Below, in pieces: positions 1-12,340 of a stretch of DNA of 64,000 nucleotides. Made by a program: the position numbers and the translations under genes. The notes below the pieces were generated by a model. The model ran no database searches. It was not told the origin of the DNA and saw only the letters and a program-made list of their open reading frames with translations. Location: NCBI RefSeq assembly GCF_019059575.1, contig NW_024882199.1, positions 124,001 through 188,000 on the forward strand, read 5' to 3'. How positions within the stretch are numbered: position 1 is the stretch's first letter; every line of letters starts with the position of its first letter. Source of the stretch: Amphibalanus amphitrite. Taxonomy: Eukaryota > Arthropoda > Thecostraca > Balanomorpha > Balanidae.

Positions 1-745
1 AGAATATTACTTTTTTAGGGTTGCTGATCACGAATATCCTGTTAGTTTTGATAATCAATGATGTTTTCATCTACTTAGGCCAGGTCAGGTCAGGTCAGAT
101 CAACCAATGGCGGTCCTGCCAGGTATTCGCAGTAGGTGTCAACGGCCTCTGACAGCTGCGTAGCATGTTACGAAGGCACCAAAACTACCTCGTAAATGTT
201 CAAATGGTTGCTAAATTCGAAATTAGCACCAAAAGCTAGATTAGAAACAAGTAAAGCTCGCGAAAAGTGAAACGAGGTCATCAAAAGTCAATGACCTGAC
301 CTGACCTCTGGGTCACCTTGACAGCTGACACCCACCATAATGCATGGGACCAGCATCATATCACATGTTTGTACGCGTGAAAGTTGAAACCACGAAAGGA
401 CTGTAAGCGCGCGGCTAATGCGAGCCGACATACGCCGAATCGCAATGCCGGTCAAACATGGTCTAGATAAATAGATCACAGGTCAAAGGTCATTTGGGTC
501 AGGATAATGAAATCTTAAGAGTAGATGTAGAATTGATTAACCTGAGGGCACTGAAAGTTTCGTCGCAATCGGCCACTGTTTACGCCAATTATTTGCGAAA
601 CACCGAGGGGATCCATTCGACCGCCCCCTCGCCTACGTCGTATCGTGGCCCAGGAGCCGAGTTTAGACGAGGGGTGTTCAGACGGCCTACCCCCCCCTGG
701 CCCGGCTCGGTTGGCGCCGAGCACCGGGCCGGCCCGGCGCGGGCT
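1..745. mobile_element. Degenerate TTAA-family element, right part
   Basis: The last 100 bases (about 640-745) resemble the double end of the element at 28307-29492. They share the 'cccaggagccgag' block, a G-run and C-run around a core, and a GCGCGGGCTA terminus. GGTCA-type motifs occur near 85-105, 295-310 and 480-500, as in intact family members. The left end lies outside the window or is lost. No gene is seen. Confidence 0.5.
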
Positions 746-1075
746 AGAAACTAGAAAGTCCTTTTGTATGATTTCCGTCAGCAGTGTGTTAGTCAGACAT
801 AAAATGTCAATCTGTTTTGATTCCTGGAAAGCGTTGATTTGTTACAATTTCGCAGTCATCGACCATATAATGTGCAGATGGCAGATGATCATTTTGGGAC
901 GGACCAGAAACCCGGCCGTCCGCGTCTGCTCCGTTGACAGCCGTGTTGGACGGCTCAGAGTCCTGCTGTGGGCAGACGGTCATAGTGGACGTTCTACACG
1001 GCGCACACTGGTCGGAAACGCCCTCACGAGAGGCCACGGGCGATTCCGGAGTTTCGGATTATTTTTTATATAGAT
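746..1075 (+). repeat. Dispersed repeat R1, copy 1
   Basis: Positions about 985-1040 (gcacactggtcggaaacg ... gagaggccacgg) recur in reverse complement at about 8680-8725. The two copies sit 7.7 kb apart and opposed. Surrounding GC-rich sequence (gacggctc, gtccgcgtc) is shared only loosely. The family is not recognised. Confidence 0.4.
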
Positions 1076-2559
1076 CGATTTGAAATTGATCAAATTATTA
1101 TACTTGGCCAGAAAAACTAATCCGGGTGACCAAAAATAGCTGTAATCAGCCCCCGAAGATGGGGTATCCCAGAATTCGGAAACTGACGCGGAGCAAGAGG
1201 TTTCTTGAGCCGGATATTCAGAGTCTTATTGCTGATAGACACCAAATTGAAATCCCACATATTATGCATCAAAATGTTCGTTATGAAGTTGCCGACTGGT
1301 CAGTGCAAAATGTTTGGTATACTTTTTCCTAACTAAGATGTACTATAGCTTTTTTATGAAGACTCTCCTACAGTGATTCTGGAATATAACTGCAAAGTTT
1401 AGGTAAGGAAACAACAGGTAGTCCCATCTAGTTCCACTCTGATTTTTTGTGAGATGAAGTAGAATTTAAATTTACACCAGGGCAACATAAAAGCTAACTG
1501 CGCATATTTGCGCAAAATTTGCAGGAGCCGCTCTTCCTACCCAACTACCGCCCGCCCCGCCCCAGTTTCGGCTCGGCCGCCGGGAATACGATTCAACTCT
1601 CATTCGACTTTTTTGCGCTCGAATTCGACTTTGCGCAAAATAAAACGACAGCGCTTAAAAGCGACAGTTGCCGCAAATTGCACACACAAACTGCGCTGAA
1701 ATACGACATTTCTTTCATGTCGCAAAATCTTCAAATTTATGCATTCTAGGAAGCTCGCTGCAATGAAAAGAGGTAAATTTAGCCCCCCGGAATATGTGAT
1801 AGTATCAGGACACTGTTTGATTCCGCCACAAATGAGAAAAACGCGATGCAAAACGATGCGGTGAAACTGCGCTCATTCGCGACAAATCGTGGGCAAATTG
1901 CGCCTGTATTCAACAGTCCTGTTGGAGCCTGAGTGGTCGAGCACTTTCCGTTTTTCTGTTCTCATTCGTTTATTTCGCAACCAATCTTTAAAAAATGATG
2001 CTCATTTGAAAGAGATTTTCTCGCTCGTCATTTCTGATGCATAATGCATACATTTGGTACATCATACTCACAACCATATGTACTTGAATTTTCAGATGAA
2101 GGATTTTGCCGCGACGACGGAGTGGGTGTGGTATACCTTACCTAGATGTTGAGCTGGAATTCGGTGCACAAGTTTTTTTTAAATAATGACCTGAAGGTGA
2201 CCCAAACACTTTTAATTGATAGGTGTGTTTGCAAAACGCATTCCGACAGCTTTTTTTTGCGTTTAACACTTGTATTTTTCTCGAAATACCTGTTTGAATA
2301 ATTTTCCCGAGTCGACTTCAGGCGCAATTATCAGACACTTAGCCTAAAAACGACACTACCGAGTCAGATAAAAGCGCACTGCGCCATTTAACGACACTCT
2401 GCAGTATGATCCGAGCGCATATGCGCCCTTTCCAGACACTTTCATGTTTGATTTGGGCGCATTGCACTTACACTTGACGGCACAATTTACTTGACAGAGG
2501 CGGCTTCAGTCACTGGTTTTGTGGATTTAATGCCTTTTATGCTATACTTTAGCATGTTT
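1076..2559. other. No gene recognised; GCGC-motif-rich old repeat sequence
   Basis: Short motifs such as GCGCAAAAT, GCGCATATGCGC and AGCGCACTGCGCC recur at 1490-1920 and 2330-2480. This suggests ends of an old repeat, but I could not pair termini or find a target duplication. Open frames here are short and unremarkable. Confidence 0.3.
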
Positions 2560-2934
2560 AGATGTTAAAGATCAGTTTTGTTGTATTTACTCTATGCACA
2601 TACTTACCTGTTGCTTGCGCGGGACCCCTCTTCATTAGGCCTGTTATGTGTAAAGTATTAGCGGAGGGGATTTCCTTCGCACTGGTCTATGTGCTGCCAA
2701 ATGTGTCCGTGTGGCGCTCATCTGGTCGGTGTTGGCCGAGATATGAATGCATAGGTGTATGCAAGGCGGACGGCTCCAGTGGCGGTCGCAGGGGGGGGGG
2801 GGGCATCAGGGCCATGCCCCCCAAAGGCAAATCAGGGGAGCATCATATCATTTGCCCCCCCCCCCCCAAACAACCGATGGGCCCCCATGGCCGTATGGGG
2901 CCCTGGCCCGTATTCGATTGTCACGAGGCTCGAG
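2560..2934. other. Intergenic stretch with G and C homopolymer tracts
   Basis: It contains a G-run (2790-2802) followed by a C-run (2857-2870), with 'ccagtggcgg' just before the G-run. This looks like one end of a poly-G/poly-C element, but no matching far end or target duplication was found. Confidence 0.3.
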
Positions 2935-5810
2935 AAACCCACGCCAGCTATTAACAGCTCCAATACCAGTCTTTGAGGGTCCTACACTGACCTCTGAGAG
3001 CCCTTCAGTGGCGGTCAAGCGTCCACATTGACCGCTGAGGACCCACATTGACCTCTGAGGGCCCTCCACTGGCCTTTAAACCCGCGCCCCGCTGGGCTAT
3101 TCAGCCATACGCGCCCTGCTGGGGGGGGGGCAGATTCTGCCCCCCCCCCCTGTCTAACTTCCGAACCGATGGTCGTAGAAAGACGGGAAAAACGGCAATC
3201 GAAAGCTCTTAACAAGGCGGATCTTAAGAGCCCAAATTTTTTTGCTTAAGTAGGTCAGAGGTCAGGTCAAGGGTACAAAATGCAAGTTTCTACAGTATCG
3301 GCCTTGCACCGTAGTTGCCGAAGAATGGACTGAGACTGATTGCCCAAAATGTGTTCTTAGACTACCAAGACAATATTCGTTGCATACAATGTCATTCAAA
3401 GGTCAAGGTCAAGGTCAGGTCAGGTCAGGTCAGGTCACCAAAAACAAAATATAGAAAAGGGCATGTGCGACACATGTTTTATGGGTCATTTTACTCATAG
3501 AATTCAATAGGCACACTCAATAAGTGATATGGACCACCTGTGGATGAATTTCAGGTCGAGGTCAGGTCAAGGTCAGGTCAAGTGAGGTCAAATTTTGAAG
3601 TTGGTTGTTAAGGCCTAAAAAGGTGTCCATCTGATGCAGTTTTTCACGACGAATCGAATGGTGCTATTTTGGTTTCCGTACGAGGTCTAGAACTTAAAAA
3701 AAAATCATTTTTCAAAATTTTTGTGTGTCGTGACGACATAAAATTTTGAATAACTCCCACATTTTTGAACCGATTCTTCTAAAAATTGGTATGTAGGTGC
3801 ACATAGACCACTTCTCCGACATATATTCCGGTTTTTTTCGATACACTCAAATTAAAAAAAAACGAGATAGCCATTTGATAGACAAAGTAGAATCACGTAT
3901 AACCTTTTTTGTTACGCCATGATTCCTTAAAAAATGAAGATGTAAGCGGCGTTTGAAATTTTGCCGTTTTTGAGGCGAAAATGGCGAACATGACGTCACT
4001 AAAACGTCAATTTCTCAAAAATTTCCGACGGATTTCGCTCAAATTGTCAGGGAACGTGTCAAATCGATGTATGATAAGGTACTGAAAGTTTGACGTCGCT
4101 GGCGTAACGCGTTTAGAAGTTATTGGCGAAAAACGGGAGGGGGCAGATTCTGCCCCCCCCCAGCGGGGCGCGGGTTAAGGGCCCCTAAACTGGCCTCAGG
4201 GGCCCAACCGGCGTCTGATAGCCTCACGCCGGCCTCTGGTGGCCTCATTTCTGTCTCTCTAGTCCCAAGACTAGCCTTTAAGTGCCTCTGAGGGCCCCGC
4301 ACTGGATTCTGAAGACCCGATGTCGGTGTCTAAGAGCCCGCATCGGCCTCTGGGGGCCCATTTTGGCCTTTGAGGGCCCTCCGCTGGTCTCTGGGGTCCA
4401 ACGCCGGCCCATGCCGGCCTTTAAGGGCCCCACACTGACCTCTAAGGGCCCCATGCTGGCCTGTAAGGACCCATATTAGCCTCTGAGGGCACCTGCACTG
4501 AATTCTGAAGACCCAATGCCGGCCGCTTACGGCCCACATCGGCGTCTGAGGGCCCATCTTGGCCTTTGAGGGCCCTCCGCTGGCCTCTGGAGTCCAACGC
4601 CGGCCCATGCCGGTCTTTTAGGGCCCCACACTGACCTCTGAGGGCCTCATGCTGGCCTGAAAGGACACACATTAGCCTCTATGGGCCCCGTACTGGATTC
4701 TGAAGACCCCATGCCGGCCTCTAAGGGTCCGCATCGGCCTCTGAGGGCCCATCTTGGCCTTTGAGGGCCCTCTGCTGGCCTCTGGGTTCCAACGCCGGCC
4801 AATGCCAGTCGTTTAGGGTCCCATTCTGACCTTTGAGGGCCCATGACGGTCTGTATGGGCCCACATTAGCCTCTGAGGGCCCCCCGCACTGGATTCTGAA
4901 GACCCGATGCCGACCTCTAAGGGTCAGCATCGGCTTCTGAGGGCCCATCTTGGCCTTTGAGGGCCTTCTGTTAGCCTCTGGGGTCCAACGCCGGCCCATG
5001 CCGGTCTTTTAGGGCCCCACACTGACCTCTGAGGGCCCGTGCTGGCCTGTAAGGACCCACCTTAGCCTCTGAGGGCCCCGCACGGGCTTCTGAAGACCTG
5101 ATGCCGGCCTCTAAGTGCCTGCATCGGCCTCTGAGGGCCCATCTTGGCCTTTGAGGGCCCTCTAATGGCCTCTGGGGCCCAACGCCGGCCCATGTTGGTC
5201 TTTTAGGGCCCCACGCTAACCTCTGAGGGCCCCATGCTGGCCTGTAAGGACCCACATTAGCCTCTGAGTGCCCAATTCGGTTTCTGATGGTCTGAAACTG
5301 CCCTTTGCAGGTCCTGTACTGGTCTGAGGGCCCTAATTTGGCCCCTAAGGACCCAAACCAGCCTCTAAAGGTCTCACACCGGCCTCTGATGGTCCCAACT
5401 CCCATTTCTGTCTTTGGGACCCAAACTGACCCTTATGTGCCTCTGAGGGCTCCGTACTGGCTTCTGAAGGATCGATGCCGGCTTCTGAGGACCCATAACG
5501 GTCTTTAAGTGCCTCATACCGACACCTGAGGCCCCACACTAGCCTCTGAGGGGCCCCAAACTGGCCTATGAGGTCTCTACACCGGCCACTGATGGCCTTA
5601 TTATGATCTCTGGGGGGCTCAAGCCTTACTTTTGGGCGTCACGCACTTGCCTCTGAAGGCCCACATCAGCCTCTGGGGCCCTACCTTGGGCCTTTGCCCT
5701 TTGAGGCCCTTCGCTGACCCTTGGGTCTAACACCGGCCTCTGGTGGGTCTGACACCGTACGCTAAGGGCCCCATTGCAGCCTCTAGGCGATAGGTATCGC
5801 CGAAGCGCTA
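2935..5810 (+). repeat. GGCCTCTGAGGGCCC satellite with 195-bp higher-order period
   Basis: Roughly 30-bp subunits built on 'ggcctctgagggccc' are organised into a higher-order unit. The marker 'ttctgaagacc' starts that unit near 4305, 4500, 4695, 4892 and 5085, a spacing of about 195 bp. Units diverge more toward 5800. The array begins before the TTAA element at 3080-4174 and resumes directly after it, so that element was inserted into the satellite. Confidence 0.85.
3080..4174 (+). mobile_element. TTAA element E1, subfamily with GCAGATTCTGC core
   Basis: It is flanked by TTAA at 3076-3079 and 4175-4178. The left end carries the terminal motif twice, the right end once. Both ends have a G-run, a GCAGATTCTGC core and a C-run. 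The interior has clustered AGGTCA/GGTCA motifs at 3255-3275, 3400-3440 and 3550-3590, and TGACGTCA-type sites. Removing the element gives 'ggcctTTAAgggcccc', which matches the satellite at about 4414-4427 and so shows the empty site. It has no coding capacity. A reverse-oriented relative is at 57000-58173. Confidence 0.85.
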
Positions 5811-6356
5811 TCGATGGGCCCATAAGGGCGCTGTACGGTGAGGAGGGCGCTATAATACGATAAGGAGGGCGCTGACAGGTCAGGAGGGCGCCGGCAAGTG
5901 TGGAGGGCGCAGAAAGATCAGGAGGATGCTGTGTGGTAAGGACCATGAAGGCGCCGACTGGTCAGCCCAGAGGGCGCCGAATGTGAAAAGGGCGCCGACA
6001 GGCCATAAGCGCGCTGAATGGCGAGAAGGGCGCCGACAGATCAGAAGGGCGCCGAACAGACAGAAGGGCGCTGAAGATGATGCCAGGGTGCTAGATGGTC
6101 AGGAGATTGGGGGTGGATGTCTGGCAGTTCAGGATTGTGGGTGCATCTTCACCCACAAAGAGATATAAAATTGTAAACCTGGGCGCCAGTGCCGCATGGT
6201 GTACCGCAATGGCTAACCGTCGAGGGCGCCTAGAGTGCTGGACATTAGAAAGGCGCCTTCGGCACCCCGAAACGATCCATCGCCATCCATCCATCCATCC
6301 ATCCATCCAAGGCGCCATCCAGGGCGCCTTCGGCGCCCTGGATGAGGGCGCCTACT
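5811..6356 (+). repeat. AGGGCGC-rich short tandem array
   Basis: The motif 'agggcgcyga' recurs every 18-30 bases with variable spacers such as 'caggtcagg' and 'agatcag'. The array ends in a palindrome of 'ggcgcc' blocks near 6308-6350. It follows directly on the 195-bp satellite and may be a diverged extension of it. No gene. Confidence 0.7.
6280..6309 (+). repeat. (CCAT)n microsatellite
   Basis: About six CCAT units lie inside the GGCGC array. Confidence 0.9.
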
Positions 6357-8639
6357 AGATTTGGGGGGGGGGGGCTAAAGCCCAGTGTGCCCCCCTTGGC
6401 TGCGCCCCTGCTTAGAGCGTTTTACTGTTGTGTTTTCTATCAAGATAAGGTCGATGAGATTGTTGCCTGTGCCCGCGTTACGCACCTACGTACTGTGTGC
6501 GGCCGTCCGATCCTTGCGGGGCGGACGACCATTGACGACATTTCGTCAGCTGAGCAAATGTAAACAGAACTACTGATGAGTTAACCCCCTAATATACGGC
6601 CTTGGACGATAAACCGATTAATAAATATTGTCCTGGGCCCTGGCCCCTGTCTCACCGCCCGACGCTGCGCGCGCTGGGAGCTAAGGCATACCCCTGACGT
6701 CACTCGAATGACGTTGCGAGCGATCTGTTAGCTTATGATGAATCGCGTTTGGAACAGAGGTCCTAAGGAACCAAGTACAAAGAGAACAGAGGTTTGGGTG
6801 CGAATGCTGCTAGCGTGCTGGCGGAGCGGCGCGCTAGCGTTTTGCGATGACGTCGTCATAGCTTAGCGTCAGAGTGAAGTTTGTTGATATTGCCATGGAA
6901 ACCCAACGCGCCGACGCGCGCAGCGCACTGCAGCGATCTGCTGTGAAACACCACCCTGGAGTCAAGGTCACTGGAGTAATTGGAAGACATTTTCACTGAA
7001 GTTCTTCTACGTCATTAACGCCATTGGTTTCACACTCGAACGCCGTCAACAGCCACAGTAGCTAAAATAGGGCAAAGTTTCCCGAGTATTTCATGATAGT
7101 AACTACAAAATGACTTCCCCACTTTCTTACCCCCCCCCCCCCTTCCTCCCTGATTCCGCCACTGGCGGTTTCTGTCGCCTGCCGGCGCAGATGGAATGGG
7201 TGCGCTCGGACGGCTCAGTCGACTGTTGTTGTAAAGCGCAATTTGTTAAAATATGTGCAATTCTAACGCCGAATTAATTCGAAAAAGTGTCGAATGCCAA
7301 ATCGTCTCCTGACTACAATGTTTGATGGATTGGCAATATCGTTGGTACCGAAGCATTATGAAACATTTATCTCGCTTTATTGAAGAGAGCAGGTTAAACT
7401 GAGCACGTTTATTGTCTTTAATTGCGTAAAACTCTCGGTTCGATATGAGCGCACTCTGTCTATTGAAAGCGCACCTCTAGGTCACGTGACTGCGGTGTGT
7501 CACGTGATTGCGCTTAAAACCGAAATCGGCGTCACAGTAGCGCCCGGCTTACGCTGACCTGTGTGGCCTGCACGCATCCATGAGTAGTTGACTGGTCATT
7601 AAAAACAGATGCGCTTGAGTTTATGAATTTTGTGAAAAGCGCGTTTTATGTATGCATTTATGTATGTATTGACATCAAGAGCCTTCCACATATTGCGTGG
7701 CGATTACGGCTTGCATTTAGAGAGCCTTGCTATTGACAACCATCACTCGGCTGAAGAAAGTGGAAATTGAAACCTTCGTGAATATAAGACGCTGCAAATA
7801 TAGGACACCTGTCACTGACGTCGGGTTACCTTGGGCCGTCTTTTTACATTAGATCACAATTCCGGTATTTAAAACCCTGGCCGGACCGATTGGTTTTCTA
7901 CATTGACCGGGGAGGGTTGGTACAACTCCCTCGCCGTTTCGCCTCTAATTAAGCTAGAGCCTCGCGGAAAAAAACAAGCTTGTGTGCCGTTATAAGACGT
8001 AAAAATTAGGTACTACCCGATTTTAAGGTCTTAGGTCAGCCAGTGACCTTTTAGGTCAGGTAAGTGCCACAAGGCACGGGCTCGGTTTTAGGTTAATTAC
8101 TTTGCCAAAAATGGTCGCACTGCCGCGATTTTGGCATAATCATGTTTGTCTAGCTCAGGCGCGTTGAATGCTATACTTGGTGTTCGGGTGAAGTCAACTT
8201 AAGGTGTTAACCTCGGGTCAAGGTCAGGTCGGAGCCCCTCAGGTCACGAAAATGGTTGAAGGAGGTCATATTGCATATCATTCGATTCGGCAGGTCTTCC
8301 TGAGTCCAATGGTGGCTTTCCCGACTCTCTAGCTCCATCTGACCAGGAGTTATTGACGAAAAACTTACATGACCTTAGTGACGTCATAAATGACGTCACG
8401 CAAAGTCAACAATGCTAAAGTCAAGCACTGGACCTTGCAAGGAGTGCATGAAACCATTCCCGGAGCCCGAATAGCAGCTCCCAATTTCCCTTGTTGACTT
8501 ATAGTGGTGCTAGATCCTGTATTATACTCAATTATGACGTCATAACTTAACAGATTCACGTCATATATTTAGTGCTTGACATCCAAATGACAGCTTACAT
8601 ATGACAGAGAAGGTATGCAAAGTTTTATGAAGTTTGCTT
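6357..8639. other. No gene recognised; intergenic with G/C runs
   Basis: A G-run at 6362-6373 and a C-run at about 7130-7142 bound about 0.8 kb that may be another G-run/C-run element, but the ends could not be paired. GGTCA motifs at 8030-8060 and 8215-8245 resemble those inside the TTAA elements. No open frame of note. Confidence 0.3.
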
Positions 8640-8935
8640 CACTAGTTGTGGAATAACAAGCAAAAAACTTTTGCGGAAAGGCCGCTGGCCTCTCGCTGGA
8701 GCGTTTCCGACCAGTGTGCGGCGGGGAGGTCCCCAGCGTCCGGAGCGGTCAGCTGGTCACCATTCGCTCTCCCTTGGCACGGCGGGTGGGCCGGTGCGCC
8801 GACCCACGCGCACCCGCGTCCCTGTCGCCTCGGAAGTGCCCGGAATGTTGACTTTAGCCGCCGGCGCCCGGCGGCGTCCCCCTGACCGTTGGGCCTCCCT
8901 CCGGCGGCTCCGGTTGTCATGGTTACTGGTAGGGG
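8640..8935 (-). repeat. Dispersed repeat R1, copy 2 (inverted)
   Basis: About 8680-8725 (ggcctctcgctggagcg, tttccgaccagtgtgcg) is the reverse complement of the block at about 985-1040. The rest is GC-rich and only loosely similar to copy 1. The frames through it are not convincingly coding. Confidence 0.4.
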
Positions 8936-11654
8936 AGACGACGGATTCTAGAAGCTACTCCGCGCGGTACCATGCGTAGGAAATAAATTAGTTTAAATAA
9001 AATTGTGCAGAACTTGCGGTAGAAATGTAGAAAAAACGCATAGGTATCCTATAATCACCTACTGTAAAAATAATTATTATGTTGCTAAAATTAAGTTCTT
9101 AACATGGTATGGAAACTTCGGTTGGTATAATTAGGTACATAGGTAGGTCTAAGTTGAAGTGGCAGGCACCTTAATTGTATTCGATACATTATGTCTCCTC
9201 TCAATGAATTTACTTAAACACTCACCTGGTTTCCTGGACAACAATGAGCATGAGCCTCTCCTGAAGCAAATGCAGATCCAGATCCAGCAACCGACACTAG
9301 CAGTCAAAATATTAGGATTTTCTGTGCACCAATTGATGATGTCTCTTCGAATTCACGCCATAAAACTGCAGACCTTCCATGATTTCGCAAGATATGGAAG
9401 GCCGCGCTTTATTTTCGCTCGTTGCATAGTCATACTTCAACTTTGGCTTCCACTCCTTGCACTTATTTGCACATATCCAACGTCTCACTCTCAAATGTTC
9501 CACGGCACATATACGCAACACCAAAGAGAAAGTCAGGGAAGACGCTACAGGATTAGACGGTCACCGCCTGTAGTTTCAAACCCTTCCAAACAGCTGACGC
9601 CAGACTGGCCTCAGTCCGCCAATCAGACGCTGGCTACCTCGCTGTCGGCGGTTCCCATTGGCCGCTCCCCCTTGGCTCTCGGTGGCTACCAGGGTGGCTA
9701 CCCCGTGGCCGGAAGGTTGGAGTAATGCATTTTCCCAGCTCTATTTCGCTGTTACTTGCTCGAAGATTGCCACAAAAAGAGCAACGAAACGAATGACAAA
9801 TCCCTGTTTTAATGTTTTTTTGGAAGAAAAGTCGTTAATAAATGCAAAAATATAGACTCCAAATTTACCACAAACTGATCATGATGAACAGATTTTGGTT
9901 CCGCATATCTAAGTCCAAGTACTTGTACTTGCTTGCTACCTAGATGTGTAAATGTTCGTGGCAGGAAAGTTGCCGAGCGTGCTACCTGAGACCGGCGCTA
10001 TCTCATGTAGCACACGACATCACTTTTCACTAAATTTGTTGACTGTGCACCTTTCTTTTGAAGATATGAAAAAAACACTCGCTTTTTTACAGAGATAAGG
10101 AAATCAATGTTTGCTCTATATTCTAGCAAGATTTGTTCCTCTTTTCTAAAATGGCTTTGCCTTGAGTGGTTACCTGGCTTGTCAGTGAGAGACTTGAATT
10201 GGTTACCCACGGGTGTGGACGAGTTGGTGACTTTTATGACCTCTGTCAAAACACACTGTCACAAACTGTCACAGCCGGCGTGACAATCCGCCGGCCTCTC
10301 GCCAACTCCACGGCCAGGCAATGGGGATTTACAATGGAGACAGCCGCCGCGTGACAGAATCCGCCGGCTTTTTGCAGCCCCCCCCCCCCCCCGTAAATGC
10401 GTACAGTTATGACGCAGCCGTTACGATTATAATCCACAGCTAATTTACTGCAAAAAGTAAACTTACAGCAAAATGACAAATGAGTAAAAGTGGAGCCCCG
10501 TAGTAGCTAGCTATCTTACTATTCGCATTTATATGGAATATAGAAACTGACACTTTAATTGGTGTCTACTTGACCGTAATCTGTCACGTTTCATGGGATA
10601 AAAGTGCTATCTCTGGCACATACTCTGGTTGGCGAGTTGGCAGGTTTTTGCACCTCTGGGCCCAGATAAGGAGAACCGGATTTTTAGAACTTATCCATAC
10701 CTTCAAAACTCATGGAAACGTCTTAAATTCTTCAAATTTTGAGTACCCCAGTGCGAAATTCGCCCCGACGGGTTGTCGGTCGTACCCCAACCACATTTCA
10801 CACCACTATGAACAATAAATGCACACACTGAAATCGCTATTACCGATATGCTCATCCAATCAAGTTTCGAGAAACCCGTTCATCATCATCTCCTGCGGTT
10901 TCGAACACGCCTGTTAGGTGGCTTCTGATGCTCGTCGAGGTCGGAATTTCCTAATACGCGTGGTGCGTCGGGCCGCGCGCTCTGACTTCGGCCAAAAAAA
11001 TGCGTCAGCTGATCATTGTCATTTCTGCCACTTGCGTGTGGTGAAATGGGGTCATAACTTATAAGACGGCTTTTTCATATCAATTATTTTACATAAAATC
11101 ATATTTCAAACCATAAATAATGTTCGACAGCCAAATAAAAGAAACAATACCAATACGGGCTTACAGTTTAAGGCTCGACATTGTGTTGTCTACGATTAGA
11201 CAGCTGATAACTCATTCCCGTACGTCGTATGGTCGTAACACTATAATGACCTTTGCTTATTGTCACAAGTGCGCCGCATTCGCGATTGTTGCCCGACGCC
11301 TGTTTGCAGGTGAGCCCACTACAGTTGTTATACATATCTAAAAACCGAAAAACTTTTAGGCGAAAAAGGCACTATTCCAGGCCCAGTTTTGATTTTTTTT
11401 TTGCGATATTAGGTAAAAACAGAAGCTTCTTATCCTAGGAAAAATAAAATGGGAAATCTTTCAAAGGTGGCACACTACCTTTAAGTGAAAATGGTCCTTG
11501 TTATTGCATTGGTGCAACGAGCAGAGATGTTGGCGGCACCTTTGACACCATTTACGTAACATTTAGGAAATGGCATGTCTATGCAGTTGTAAATATCTGG
11601 GATCTAAGTAGGTATGCAAGTCGCTGCAATAGGTATGATTTTCTATTCTTGATA
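8936..11654. other. No gene supported; one unrecognised 188-codon open frame
   Basis: An open frame at 9159-9725 (+) has no recognisable domain, no repeats and no clear splice or promoter context. Its composition looks like unselected sequence, so I do not call it a gene. A C-run at 10378-10392 lies next to 'gaatccgccggc', which is also found, less the run, about 90 bases earlier. 'aaaggtggcacactacctttaa' near 11463-11484 resembles the right end of the element at 23132-23893. Confidence 0.3.
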
Positions 11655-12340
11655 ATTAAAACCAGTATAACGCCTTTTGGGGCGACTAACGGAGCGAGCG
11701 AGAGGGTGAGCCTTGCACGTGCGAAATTTCGAGGGGGTACCTCCAACTGACTTGTGCACGGCACCCTACTAACCGGTCTCTAGCGATGTGCCAAATTTGA
11801 GCACAATCGGCCCAGCCGTTCTCGAGATCTGAAAGCGGCACCCTGCACGTGCGCACGTGCAAAATGGGTTCCAACTGACTTGTGCATGGCACCCTACTAA
11901 CTGGTCCCTAACTGTGTACCAAATTTGAGCGCCATCGGTCCAGCCGTTCTCGAGATCTGGCCCCTGCACGTGCGCACGTGCAGCAGCACCCCAACTCTGG
12001 CACATGGATATGCAGTGCCTAGTGGGTGCCTACCTACATGCCAACTTTCAGCGCAATCGGCCAGGTAGTTACCGAGATATTGCAACAATTACAAAACTGA
12101 CACCTCTTCGTTTTGCATGTGGCACGTGCATAAGGGTTAACCCACATGCATCGGGAATAGTCCAATACTTGGTAGAAGGAATGAAGCTACCCTACAAAAA
12201 TTACCGCGTGTAAATCGGTCAAGTGGTTGCTGAGATATAAGCCTCGCAAAAGCGTCCGCGCCGGCCGGCCGGCCGGCCGCTCATACTCAGAAATTTCCGT
12301 TAATCTAAAGAAAGACTACGCTCGCTTCGCTCGCTCCGTA
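11655..12340 (+). mobile_element. Repeat R3 copy 1, CACGTG-rich, inverted ACGGAGCGAGCGA ends
   Basis: The ends are inverted: ACGGAGCGAGCGA near 11689 and TCGCTCGCTCCGT at about 12327-12339. Inside are about two and a half direct subrepeats of about 125 bp (caactgacttgtgcacgg at 11745 and 11872) carrying TGCACGTGCGCACGTGCA palindromes. A second copy lies at 18750-19424, in the same orientation and closely similar. Open frames echo the subrepeats and are not genes. Confidence 0.7.

Noticed and set aside
9159..9725. 188-codon open frame
   Set aside because: No domain, no supporting splice or promoter signals and ordinary composition. It is compatible with chance in 64 kb read in six frames.
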